Shown here: piece after piece, positions 14,493-21,950 of the stretch
How positions within the stretch are numbered: position 1 is the stretch's first letter
Layout of the letters: every line of letters starts with the position of its first letter
Assembly: GCA_028718465.1 (NCBI GenBank)
Contig: JAQULX010000005.1
Coordinates: forward strand, 1 to 22,263
Length of the DNA stretch: 22,263 nt
Direction of reading: 5' to 3'
Source: Dehalococcoidales bacterium
GTDB lineage: Bacteria > Chloroflexota > Dehalococcoidia > Dehalococcoidales > UBA3254
The notes under the pieces: generated by a model
Told to the model about the DNA's origin: nothing
Database searches by the model: none
What the model saw: only the letters and a program-made list of their open reading frames with translations
Position numbers and translations under genes: made by a program

Positions 14493-15674
14493 TTATTTAC
14501 CTCCCTGTGTCGTCCGGAATAGAACGCGGCTGAGCGCCAGGCCGGCTACGGCCACTCCCATGAGCACGGCCAGGTTCATCCAGACATCCGCCAGGTTGCC
14601 GCCGTCCGCGATAATGGTATTGAAGGCATCATTGGCGTAGGTATTAATAGAAAACCGGCTGAGGGTGTGCAGCAGCGTGCCCTCGGGTATGGGGAAAAAG
14701 GTCCCGGATGTCATTACCATCGCCATGGTAACAAAGACCGCGATCCAGACAGCCTGGTTGTCCGTGCGGGATATAGATCCAATGATCATGCCGATAGCGC
14801 TGGCCGAAGCGGAAAAGACCAGGGCTACTATCAGCGCCTCCAGGAATGAAAGCGGTGTAAAGAACCGGAAGACCAGATAAGCCAGTGCCAATAATATCAG
14901 GGATTGCGCGAAGCCGCGTGTTGCGTAGGCCAGGAATTTTCCCATAAAAAGCTGACCTGCCCTGAGACGGGTGCTGAGCAGTCTTTCCAGTGTCCCCTTT
15001 CGCCGTTCCTCCACCAGCGCCTGTGCCGAGAGATTCACGGCAAATAGTACGAACATGGTCAGGATGCCCGGTAGAAACTGGTTGACCGGGTCCGGGCTGC
15101 TTCCTACCGTCGTATCGGTAATCGTTACCACCGGAGCGGAAGCCTCGCGGTCAATGAATTTCTGGACGGTCGTCTCGATGGTCTGTGGATCGATGTTCCT
15201 GTCAGCCAGGGTGTCCTTGACCCGTGTCTGTGTTTGTAGTTCCTGGCCTATTCTTTCAGCTTCCCCGCGTACCATGTTGGCGATTATTTGACCTGTCAGT
15301 CCGCCGTTGCCCCGCTGCCTGAAGACCAGAGTCGCGGGTTGACTGGCTGCCAGACTATCGGAAAACCCCCGGGGAATATATAAAATCATCTGTACATCCG
15401 ATCGCGAAAGCTTGTTGTCCGCTTCTGCGGCGGAGATTGTCTCGATGGTCAGTCCTTCATATTCTTCCAGTCGCTGTATCAGGAGAGTGGAATACAGGGC
15501 GCCGTGGTCCTCATTCACCAGATAAGCCGTTCCGTTAAAACTGGAGCTTCCGCCGAAAGCCCCCACCATCAGGGCGAAGATAGCGATTGGGAGGAGCAGG
15601 GCGAAAGCCAGGTCTCCCCGGTCTGCAAAAAAACTGCGGACTTCTTTTAGCGCGATAAATAGAGATTTTTTCAT
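14493..15674 (-). CDS. ABC-2 type exporter, permease subunit 1
   Basis: A 393-residue membrane protein with one N-terminal helix (about residues 21-43), an extracytoplasmic domain of about 160 residues, and a C-terminal membrane domain. The conserved segment LPGILTMFVLFAVNLSAQALVEERRKGTLERLLSTRLRA parallels that of its downstream paralogue. The gene starts one base after the ATPase stop and ends two bases before the next start, a tight three-gene operon. Its ribosome site is weak, so translation probably depends on coupling. Substrate unknown. Confidence 0.92.
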   Translation of the reverse strand: MKKSLFIALKEVRSFFADRGDLAFALLLPIAIFALMVGAFGGSSSFNGTAYLVNEDHGALYSTLLIQRLEEYEGLTIETISAAEADNKLSRSDVQMILYIPRGFSDSLAASQPATLVFRQRGNGGLTGQIIANMVRGEAERIGQELQTQTRVKDTLADRNIDPQTIETTVQKFIDREASAPVVTITDTTVGSSPDPVNQFLPGILTMFVLFAVNLSAQALVEERRKGTLERLLSTRLRAGQLFMGKFLAYATRGFAQSLILLALAYLVFRFFTPLSFLEALIVALVFSASASAIGMIIGSISRTDNQAVWIAVFVTMAMVMTSGTFFPIPEGTLLHTLSRFSINTYANDAFNTIIADGGNLADVWMNLAVLMGVAVAGLALSRVLFRTTQGGK

Positions 15675-15675
15675 G

Positions 15676-16428
15676 CTAGTCTCGCAGGCTCCGGCCGGTC
15701 AGCTTCAAGAAGACCGCTTCCAGAGTGGTATGTTCCGGGTCTCCGATCCGGCTTTTCAGGACCCGCGGCGTGTCCATCGCTATTATCTGGCCGCCGTCCA
15801 TTATTGCGACCCTCCGGCACAGGCGATCGGCTTCCTCCATATAGTGAGTTGTATAAAGGATGGTCATGCCTCTTTTCTGCAATCCCTCGATGGTCTCATA
15901 AATGTTGTTGCGGGACTGAGGGTCGATCCCGACGGTCGGTTCATCCAGGAAAAGCATCTGAGGATGTCCCATCAGGGCTATCGCGAGATTCACCCGGCGC
16001 TTCATTCCACCGGAAAATTTATCCACCCGGCCTTTTTTTGCCCTCTCCGCAAGTCCCATCAGTTCCAGGTTTTCCAGCGCCTGATCACGTGCCTCAGCGC
16101 TGCTTAAGCCGGCCATGCGGCCGAAAAAGACCAGGTTATCGTAAGCCGACAAATCAGTGTAAAAGGCCAGTTCCTGAGGGCATATCCCGATCAGCCCTCT
16201 GACATCCTCCGCGTTATGCTTTATGGAGAAGCCGCCAATCATCACATCTCCTTGATCGGGAGAGATAACGGTGGACAGAATTCGGATGGTGGTTGTCTTG
16301 CCGGCCCCGTTTGGTCCCAGGAGGCCGAAGATTTCTCCCTTTTCAATGTAGAAGGATACGCCGTTGACGGCTTTATTATCATTGAAACTTTTGTGTAAAT
16401 CTTTTGCGGTAAGAAACGCTTCCACCAT
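15676..16428 (-). CDS. ABC-2 type exporter, ATP-binding subunit
   Basis: A 250-residue DrrA/CcmA-type ABC ATPase. Walker A GPNGAGKT is at residues 38-45, with CPQELAFYTDLSAYDNLVFFGRM, signature FSGGMKRRVN, Walker B MLFLDEPTVGIDP and the H-loop in YTTHYMEEADRLC. The C-terminal TTLEAVFLKLTGRSLRD is typical of drug- and polysaccharide-type exporters. I chose the ATG at 16428, which follows AGGAGG by nine bases; an ATG at 16455 would add nine residues and has no ribosome site. It powers the two permeases that follow directly. Confidence 0.95.
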   Translation of the reverse strand: MVEAFLTAKDLHKSFNDNKAVNGVSFYIEKGEIFGLLGPNGAGKTTTIRILSTVISPDQGDVMIGGFSIKHNAEDVRGLIGICPQELAFYTDLSAYDNLVFFGRMAGLSSAEARDQALENLELMGLAERAKKGRVDKFSGGMKRRVNLAIALMGHPQMLFLDEPTVGIDPQSRNNIYETIEGLQKRGMTILYTTHYMEEADRLCRRVAIMDGGQIIAMDTPRVLKSRIGDPEHTTLEAVFLKLTGRSLRD

Positions 16429-16841
16429 CGCTGTGCGCCTCCTGAGAGCCTGCATATTTTTTCATCATGGCGGTCGCTTCTGGTGCCTGTAGCCGGGGAA
16501 ACCCGGTCCCCCTGGCCCGGCCGAACAGCTAGCTATATGCCATATAGTCGAATTATAGCAGTTAGAATAAGTACAGGTAATCCGGCATCAGACGAGTTTT
16601 TACCTGGTCGAAAGAATAGAATACACCAAATTTTACCGGTCCCGGTCTGCTTTCCGCTTAGACTGGTTTTCATACCGGGAGCGTCTCGTTCTTTAGCTCA
16701 GCCAAATCTGATGTCTCACCTGTATTCATAATAATTTGATCGGCTGGTAGTATAAACTATACGTAACGCAATGAATACACGTTGGGTTCGGACCCGCCCT
16801 GATGCTCCGTGGGGGATTGAATTATGATTCAGCAGGTTGAT
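16429..16841. other. Intergenic region upstream of the ABC-2 exporter operon
   Basis: These 413 bases contain the exporter promoter and palindrome. They also hold a GC-rich hairpin CCGGG-GAAA-CCCGG (plus strand 16493-16506) inside the predicted 5' leader, an inverted repeat GTATA-AAC-TATAC at 16750-16762, and a short stem GGGTTCGGACCC at 16784-16795. No gene or convincing menG terminator is visible. The 117-base leader of the exporter mRNA is unusually long and structured, but matches no riboswitch class I know. Confidence 0.4.
16533..16580 (-). promoter_or_regulatory. Promoter and palindromic operator of the ABC-2 exporter operon
   Basis: A perfect TATAAT (16557-16552) with a weak TTACCT (16580-16575) 17 bases upstream predicts +1 near 16545 on the minus strand. 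A perfect palindrome CTATATG-C-CATATAG (16533-16547) covers the start site, the usual place for a repressor operator of TetR, MarR or GntR type. No such regulator gene is adjacent. Confidence 0.5.
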
Positions 16842-17570
16842 CTAACGGAAGGCGGTATAAATCCCGGCGGCGCCGAAAAATAACGGCCGGTAAGCGACTT
16901 TTGTGAATCCGCTCTTTAAAAGCAGGACTTCAAGCTCGGCGGGTGAATAATACCGGGAAGAAGATTCGGCCAGATAGCGGTAAGCAGCCCTGTTCCCGGA
17001 AAGCCAGGCGCCAACCCTGTAAGCATACTGCCGCATATAAAAATGATTTAGCTCTCGTATCACCTTCTGCCTGGGCTGGCTGGATTCAGCGATGACGCAC
17101 CGGCCGCCCGGTTTCAATACCCTTACGATTTCCGCCAAATGCGCTTTCGCCAGAGGATTTTTATAGGTCAGGTTGCGGAAAGCAAAAGATATCCCGATAC
17201 AATCGAATTCAGCTTCAGGAAAAGGCATCTTTGCCGCGTCGCCCTGTGTAAACGAGATGTTCCTGCCATGCTCCAGGGCGGCCTTTTGACGGGCTATGTC
17301 GAGCATCGGCTGGCTGTAGTCAAACCCTTTGATAACCACGGGATAGTCTGCTGCCTTAGCGATGGTGATCGCCAGGGCGCCAGTGCCGCCGCCCAGGTCG
17401 AGAATATTTTGCGGGCGGGCGGACAGGCATTCCTCCGCTGCCTTCTTCCGCCACCCATTATCCATGCCCCAGGTTATGAGGCGGTTGATCAGGTCATACC
17501 GGGGAGGAATATCCGTAAACATGCTGTAGAGGGGCTTTGAGGGTATCATTTCATTGTGATTTGTAACCAA
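16842..17570 (-). CDS. menG: Demethylmenaquinone methyltransferase (UbiE/MenG family)
   Basis: A 242-residue class I SAM-dependent methyltransferase. Motif I is LDLGGGTGALA (about residues 57-67). The family marks FTDIPPRYDLINRLITWGMDNGWRKKA, GDAAKMPFPEAEFDCI, SFAFRNL and VLKPGGRCVI are present. The enzyme methylates demethylmenaquinone, the last step to menaquinone. The start is the TTG at 17570, which has AGGA upstream; an ATG at 17549 has no ribosome site. The gene is 48 bases downstream of menA and is probably its partner, although the earlier menaquinone genes are not in this window. Confidence 0.88.
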   Translation of the reverse strand: MVTNHNEMIPSKPLYSMFTDIPPRYDLINRLITWGMDNGWRKKAAEECLSARPQNILDLGGGTGALAITIAKAADYPVVIKGFDYSQPMLDIARQKAALEHGRNISFTQGDAAKMPFPEAEFDCIGISFAFRNLTYKNPLAKAHLAEIVRVLKPGGRCVIAESSQPRQKVIRELNHFYMRQYAYRVGAWLSGNRAAYRYLAESSSRYYSPAELEVLLLKSGFTKVAYRPLFFGAAGIYTAFR

Positions 17571-17618
17571 AGCATATCCTGCCGTATTTTTTCAGGTATC
17601 GATTTGTAAGCCTTCTAA

Positions 17619-18548
17619 TTACGCTATGAATTTAGCTGCTATATATCCGATGGCGACCAGCGCCTGTGTGGCCAGGACTACCACCACGTTATTCCCCATC
17701 GCTGGTAGAATCTGGCCTATGTTATTTCCGAAAGACCCTCGTACTGCCTTTATTGCCAGAGGGATCGTCAGCAGGGCTATCAGGGTGTAGACCGGCATCA
17801 ACCCTGTCAGTACCGCACCGATAATCCAGAGGTAAGTCAGGATTGTAAAAGAACTATAAACTACTGCCGCCCCTGTCTTTCCCATGGTAATAGGCAGGGT
17901 CTTTTTCATGGCTATTTTGTCCGCTTCGATATCCGGGAACTCATTAAGCAGGAGGAGGTTTAACACCAGGAAGCCCGGAGGGATTGCGGCTATGAGCGCC
18001 GGTAAAGAGTAATGCCCGGTCTGGATGAAGTAAGCCCCCAGGACCGGCAGGGTGCCCAGCCCCAGCCCCGGCGACCACTCGGGAAAATGGACTCTCAGTA
18101 TTACCGGGGTATACAGGAGGATGCAAAAAGCCCCCAGGACGATGATGGGCAGGATTCCCCAACCCATCGTTACCGTGAAATACACCGCAATGGGTAAAGC
18201 CAGTATAAAGCAGGTTATTCCATACCAGAGTACCTGTTTTGGCTTGAGCTTACCCGAAGGCAGGATGCCGCTCCCGCCGCTGAATGGGGTTTTCAGCGTC
18301 TTTAAGTCCACTCCGCTCTTGTAATCAAAATAGTCGTTCAATACGTTGACGCTGATATGGCAGAGAAGCATCCCGATAAGCGCCAGGATGGCATGAATAA
18401 TACTGACCGGGCCCTCATACCAGGCTACGACGGTGCCGAGAATAACCAGAATTATGGGTAATAGCAAATACTGCGGCCGGGCTTCTAATATCCAGGTTTT
18501 TAAACTGAATGCGTGCTTTCTCTTTTGTGCGGTGTATGTTATCGCCAA
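17619..18548 (-). CDS. menA: UbiA-family prenyltransferase, probable 1,4-dihydroxy-2-naphthoate prenyltransferase
   Basis: A 309-residue polytopic membrane protein. The first Asp-rich motif, NDYFDYKSGVD, is at 71-81; it binds prenyl diphosphate through magnesium. The second, NEFPDIEAD, is at 202-210. About eight or nine hydrophobic helices are present. LPSGKLKPKQ and DKIAMKKTLPITMGK are typical of MenA-type members. It attaches the polyprenyl tail to the naphthoquinone ring. Other UbiA enzymes look similar, but the neighbouring menG supports MenA. It starts with TTG at 18548 behind AGGA, 27 bases after the stop of the SAM-cleaving enzyme. Confidence 0.88.
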   Translation of the reverse strand: MAITYTAQKRKHAFSLKTWILEARPQYLLLPIILVILGTVVAWYEGPVSIIHAILALIGMLLCHISVNVLNDYFDYKSGVDLKTLKTPFSGGSGILPSGKLKPKQVLWYGITCFILALPIAVYFTVTMGWGILPIIVLGAFCILLYTPVILRVHFPEWSPGLGLGTLPVLGAYFIQTGHYSLPALIAAIPPGFLVLNLLLLNEFPDIEADKIAMKKTLPITMGKTGAAVVYSSFTILTYLWIIGAVLTGLMPVYTLIALLTIPLAIKAVRGSFGNNIGQILPAMGNNVVVVLATQALVAIGYIAAKFIA

Positions 18549-18575
18549 CTGATGGTTCCTGCTTTAGAACAATAA

Positions 18576-19400
18576 TTATGTAGATTCAGGGTTGATTATT
18601 ACCTGATCCCCCGTTTTGGCCTGTAAAAGTGCGGCAGCACTGCCGTTAGGCACTGCGATCTCCAGGTAGCCGCTGCTGCCGAAGAGCGCCGCCGGCCCCT
18701 CTGAATCGGCATAATTCTCGGCCAGCCCCCGGACAACATAATCACTTACTACAATGGTAGCGGATTGGCCGGCCCCTGACAAGTCGCTTTCTTTAATATT
18801 GGTTATCAGGTTTCCGAAATGATCGATATGCAGGACCTGGCCGGCAATCATGCCATCCTGTTTAAGGGGGCGGAGTATGGGGAAGGCAGTTACTGTATCC
18901 ACGCTGTCTCCCAGGCTGGAAGCCATCAGCCCCAGAGAAAGCCGCGCGGCTACCGGCGCAAATATATCCCGGCCGTGGAAGGTCCGGCTGACCGGTTTAA
19001 GCCAGTATTTCGATTGTGTGATCACGTAGGCCTGCATTTCCGGACCTGTCTTAACTCTTCGGCCGCCCGGTACCGGTTCGGGCGAAAAAGCATCGATGAT
19101 GTAGCTGAAAACACCGTTGTCAGGTCCCACAAAATGAGCTTTGGGAGTCTTTAGTATAATAGGCCTGCGGTCTGTCCCCACACCCGGGTCCACCACTACC
19201 AGGTGCACTGTATAGGAAGGAAAATAGCTGTAGGCAGTATTGAGCGTGAAGGCCGCTTCCCGGATGTCCTGCGGCCGGATATCATGGCAGAGGTCAACGA
19301 TGGTAGCCTCAGGATTGATGCTGTATATCACCCCCTTCATGGCTGCCACATAGCCGTCCGCTAATCCGAAATCGGTTGTCAGAGTGATGAATGTGCCCAT
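18576..19400 (-). CDS. SAM hydroxide adenosyltransferase (DUF62, chlorinase/fluorinase-like)
   Basis: A 274-residue protein of the SAM_HAT family, which hydrolyses S-adenosylmethionine to adenosine and methionine. The N-terminal domain has FITLTTDFGLADGYVAAMKGV, ATIVDLCHDI, VVVDPGVGT and FVGPDNGVF. The FHGRDIFAPVAA segment contains the conserved Arg-Asp/His region. The C-terminal barrel has the family's HIDHFGNLITNI. It resembles the hydrolase, not the fluorinase or chlorinase, as far as can be judged. No ribosome site precedes the ATG at 19400, but a TATACT lies 9 bases upstream, suggesting a leaderless mRNA. It is the first gene of a unit with menA and menG. Confidence 0.9.
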   Translation of the reverse strand: MGTFITLTTDFGLADGYVAAMKGVIYSINPEATIVDLCHDIRPQDIREAAFTLNTAYSYFPSYTVHLVVVDPGVGTDRRPIILKTPKAHFVGPDNGVFSYIIDAFSPEPVPGGRRVKTGPEMQAYVITQSKYWLKPVSRTFHGRDIFAPVAARLSLGLMASSLGDSVDTVTAFPILRPLKQDGMIAGQVLHIDHFGNLITNIKESDLSGAGQSATIVVSDYVVRGLAENYADSEGPAALFGSSGYLEIAVPNGSAAALLQAKTGDQVIINPEST

Positions 19401-19401
19401 T

Positions 19402-19414
19402 AATATTAAGTATA
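19402..19414 (-). promoter_or_regulatory. Possible leaderless-type -10 element before the SAM-cleaving enzyme
   Basis: TATACT (19414-19409) would place +1 near 19402, two bases before the ATG at 19400. There is no ribosome site and the -35 region is poor. Confidence 0.3.
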
Positions 19415-19537
19415 AGATTATTTGCTCCGGTTTCCTAGTGCATTTGTTCCCAATGTTGGTGTTCCCGGAGTAGAGTCAATTCATTATTCAAGTCCCTTGC
19501 GGATTTGGTTCGGAACATAGCTACATTCACCAGGACC

Positions 19538-19618
19538 ACCCGGGCAGCACTTCGGCAACTTTTGATGCCGGTAGGGAGATGAAAAGCGATATCAGCTACT
19601 TCCCGTGCTCAACCGGGT
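19538..19618. ncRNA. Candidate structured RNA, class unknown, strand uncertain
   Basis: ACCCGG (19538-19543) pairs with CCGGGT (19613-19618), and AGCAC (19546-19550) with GTGCT (19605-19609), giving an 11-pair closing helix with a small internal loop. Inside lie a hairpin CGGCA (19553-19557)/TGCCG (19566-19570) with an eight-base loop, and a second arm GGGA (19574-19577)/TCCC (19601-19604). This makes a three-way junction. No coding frame explains it. It lies in a 349-base gap (19401-19749) between secG and the SAM-cleaving enzyme. I compared it by eye with SRP RNA, 5S rRNA, T-box, SAM and SAH riboswitches and found no match. Confidence 0.35.
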
Positions 19619-19651
19619 CAAAAGGCGGTTCCGCTCCTTTTGGAGCAATAG

Positions 19652-19697
19652 AAAATCCTCTTTCTCCGGATTGGACTTTCCTGAAAAAGAGGATTTT
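19652..19697. terminator. Bidirectional-type hairpin terminator after gatB-secG
   Basis: AAAATCCTCTTT (19652-19663) and AAAGAGGATTTT (19686-19697) form a perfect 12-base-pair stem with a 22-base loop. A-rich and T-rich ends allow function on either strand. It lies 53 bases beyond the secG stop. Two smaller hairpins flank it: GCCGG/CCGGC directly after the secG stop, and GCTCC-tttt-GGAGC at 19633-19646. Confidence 0.65.
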
Positions 19698-19749
19698 ATC
19701 AGCGCCTGTTGTAAGGCGGCTTAAAGGAGACCCATCGCCGGTCCCCGGC

Positions 19750-19968
19750 TTAACCGAGTCTGAGCGCCACCATAGAAATGATCACGAAAAGGACCGCCAG
19801 GATAATGGTAAGCTGGAACAGGGTCTTTTCGACGCCTCTCCGGGTGCGGTAAACCGTATCGGCCTGGCCGAAAATGCCTCCCAGTCCGCCTCCCTTGACC
19901 TGGAATAGAATGGAAAGTATTAAAGCCACCGCTACAATGATGATTGCGATACTAAAATAAACTGACAT
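19750..19968 (-). CDS. secG: Preprotein translocase subunit SecG
   Basis: A 72-residue protein with two transmembrane helices (about residues 3-22 and 50-69). They are joined by the conserved cytoplasmic loop KGGGLGGIFGQADTVYRTRRG. SecG assists SecYE in protein export. Length and loop are typical of the family. It starts three bases after the gatB stop, with the ribosome site GAGGGG inside the gatB end, so translation is coupled to gatB. Confidence 0.95.
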   Translation of the reverse strand: MSVYFSIAIIIVAVALILSILFQVKGGGLGGIFGQADTVYRTRRGVEKTLFQLTIILAVLFVIISMVALRLG

Positions 19969-19971
19969 CCG

Positions 19972-21429
19972 CTATTTCCCCTCTATCTTTTTTACTAATA
20001 ATTCCTGGACCAGATTGGCATTGGCGCGGCCTCTGGTTGCTTTCATCACCTGGCCTACCATGAACTTGACGGCCTGGGTTTTTCCGGCCTTGTAATCTGC
20101 CACTGGCTGTGGATTCGCCGCAATGACCTTTTCAACCTCGGTTTCGATTTCACTGGTATCGGTAATCTGGCTTAACCCCTGCTGCTTGATAATATCATCG
20201 GCTTTTTGGCCGGTATTGAACATCTGCTCAAAGACTGTTTTGGCGCTCGTACCGCTGATTTCACCTTTTTGCACCCGGTCAACCAGACGGCATAACTCCC
20301 CCGGCTTGACCCGTGTGTTATTTATATCGGTATTGGTGGCGTTTAACAGCCGGGTGAATTCGCCGATCAGCCAGTTGCTTACAGCTTTGGCTTTTGCCGG
20401 TGAGTCGTCACCCTGCATCAGGCAGCTTTCATAATATTCCGCCATGGCTTTAGACTCGGTCAGCAGGTTTGCATCATATAAAGGCAGTCCGTAATGGGAT
20501 ATAAACCGGTCGCGCCGGGCTTCCGGCAGCTCCGGCAGCTCTGCTCTCACTTTATCAACCCATAGCTGTTCGATACAGAGAGGAGGCAGGTCCGGCTCCG
20601 GAAAATACCGGTAATCGTGGGCATATTCCTTGCTTCTCTGCGAAACAGTCTTTCCTTCCTCCTCCACCCAGCCCCGGGTCTCCTGGACCGGTTTTTTACC
20701 CTGTTCGGCCAGCAGGACCTGCCGTTTGGCTTCATATTCCATCGCCCGGTAAACGGCGCGGAAGCTGTTCATATTCTTAACTTCCACCTTGGGTCCGAAC
20801 TCCTTTGAATTGACCGGGCGAATGCTGATATTAGCATCGCAGCGAAAGCTGCCTTCTTCCATGTTGCCGGTGGATACCCCCAGGTACTGGAGGATGCTGC
20901 GCAGCTTAATCAGGTACTGCCGGGCTTCTTCCGGGGAACGCAGGTCAGGCTCTCCCACAATTTCCATCAAGGGTGTTCCGGCGCGATTGACGTCCACCAG
21001 GCTGTAGCCTCCTCCTATCTCCGCATTGCGGTGGATCATTTTGGCGACATCCTCTTCCAGGTGAACGCGGGTAATGCCTACCTTCTTTTTTATGCCGTCC
21101 GCTTCGATGTTAAGCCAGCCTTTTATACCGATGGGCGCGTCATATTGCGATATCTGGTAGCCTTTCATCAGGTCCGGGTAAGGGTAGTTTTTCCGGTCGA
21201 ACTTGGAATACTTTGAAATCGAGCAATTTAAAGCCAGAGCGGTCATGATAACGAACTCAATAGCCCGCTGGTTAAGCGTGGGCAGTACTCCGGGCATACC
21301 CAGGCAAATCGGGCACACGTGAGTATTCGGCGGTGCGCTGGCGTAGTCCGCGCTGCACCGGCAGTACATCTTGCTTTTAGTCAGTAGCTGGGCATGGACT
21401 TCCAGCCCGATAATTGTTTCGTATTCCAT
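19972..21429 (-). CDS. gatB: Aspartyl/glutamyl-tRNA(Asn/Gln) amidotransferase subunit B
   Basis: A full-length GatB of 485 residues. The catalytic cradle has IIGLEVHAQLLTKSKMYCRC, CPICLGMPGVLPTLN, RKNYPYPDLMKGYQISQYD, NRAGTPLMEIVGEPD and GSFRCDANISIR. The C-terminal YqeY-like tail domain ends with the family's VMKATRGRANANLVQELL. With GatA and GatC it amidates Glu-tRNA(Gln) or Asp-tRNA(Asn), using ATP. gatA and gatC are not adjacent here. No ribosome site is seen before the ATG, but a near-consensus promoter with a leader of about 20 bases lies upstream. Confidence 0.98.
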   Translation of the reverse strand: MEYETIIGLEVHAQLLTKSKMYCRCSADYASAPPNTHVCPICLGMPGVLPTLNQRAIEFVIMTALALNCSISKYSKFDRKNYPYPDLMKGYQISQYDAPIGIKGWLNIEADGIKKKVGITRVHLEEDVAKMIHRNAEIGGGYSLVDVNRAGTPLMEIVGEPDLRSPEEARQYLIKLRSILQYLGVSTGNMEEGSFRCDANISIRPVNSKEFGPKVEVKNMNSFRAVYRAMEYEAKRQVLLAEQGKKPVQETRGWVEEEGKTVSQRSKEYAHDYRYFPEPDLPPLCIEQLWVDKVRAELPELPEARRDRFISHYGLPLYDANLLTESKAMAEYYESCLMQGDDSPAKAKAVSNWLIGEFTRLLNATNTDINNTRVKPGELCRLVDRVQKGEISGTSAKTVFEQMFNTGQKADDIIKQQGLSQITDTSEIETEVEKVIAANPQPVADYKAGKTQAVKFMVGQVMKATRGRANANLVQELLVKKIEGK

Positions 21430-21448
21430 AGTTACACTTGAACAAACA

Positions 21449-21484
21449 ACTTTTTAGTATAGCAATAATCCGGGTGACTGACAA
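21449..21484 (-). promoter_or_regulatory. Near-consensus sigma70-type promoter of gatB-secG
   Basis: TTGTCA (21484-21479) and TATACT (21461-21456) lie on the minus strand with a spacer of exactly 17 bases; each box matches five of six consensus bases. Predicted +1 is near 21449, giving a leader of about 20 bases to the gatB ATG. Confidence 0.7.
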
Positions 21485-21521
21485 GGAAGAGTGGAAGCGC
21501 CGGGACATTTACCTGCCTTGT

Positions 21522-21944
21522 TCACACCCCTTTCTCGGAAATGAGACTCCGGGCTTTTTGCAGAAGCTGCTTCTCGTCTTTGAAGGTGATTTTTTCCAGC
21601 GCCTCCTCAAAAGGAAGCCATTCATAGCCGGTATGCTCGAAAGACAGCTTGATATCCTTGCTGCTCGTCCTGGGCAGTAAGAAAGTGACGGTCTTAAATA
21701 CTCTTCCTTTCTTGTTATGGTAAAAGTAATGGGTCTGTTCTTTGAATCCATCAAGAAATTCCAGGTTCGTGAGCCCGGTCTCTTCCCGGATTTCCCTTCC
21801 GGCAGTCTCTTCGATGGTTTCCCGGTTTTCAATATGGCCTTTGGGATAACCCCAGTGGCCTTCCTCATAATGTAAAATGAGATAGAATATTTTACCGTTT
21901 TCTTCCCTGAATACGATTGCTCCGGCGGAATGTTCGGTGATCAT
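21522..21944 (-). CDS. Nudix hydrolase, Ap4A-hydrolase-like
   Basis: A 140-residue protein with a perfect Nudix box at residues 36-58 (G-x5-E-x7-REIREETGL), preceded by HWGYPKGHIE as in bis(5'-nucleosyl)-tetraphosphatases. The N-terminal SAGAIVFREENGKIFYLIL is the usual first strand pair. It probably cleaves diadenosine tetraphosphate or a related nucleoside diphosphate derivative; the exact substrate is not certain. The ATG lies six bases past the stop of the upstream transporter gene, whose last codons supply the weak AGGG ribosome site, so the two are likely co-transcribed. Confidence 0.93.
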   Translation of the reverse strand: MITEHSAGAIVFREENGKIFYLILHYEEGHWGYPKGHIENRETIEETAGREIREETGLTNLEFLDGFKEQTHYFYHNKKGRVFKTVTFLLPRTSSKDIKLSFEHTGYEWLPFEEALEKITFKDEKQLLQKARSLISEKGV

Positions 21945-21950
21945 TTTGCC

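Noticed and set aside
16493..16506. CCGGG-GAAA-CCCGG hairpin as part of a known riboswitch (guanidine, ZTP or similar) before the exporter
   Set aside because: The GNRA loop is on the plus strand, opposite to the exporter mRNA, and no conserved riboswitch core was found.
16784..16795. GGGTTCGGACCC resembling a tRNA T-arm
   Set aside because: No matching acceptor, D-arm or anticodon arm could be built on either strand around it.
19501..19560. Resemblance to a T-box (GGGTGGTCC, minus strand) and to 5S rRNA (TTCCGAACC)
   Set aside because: The T-box antiterminator bulge sequence and specifier stem are missing, and the 5S match is limited to nine bases with no flanking agreement.
19535..19620. 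Possible SRP (4.5S) RNA
   Set aside because: The conserved GGAAGGAAGCAGCC-type core of the SRP RNA is absent.
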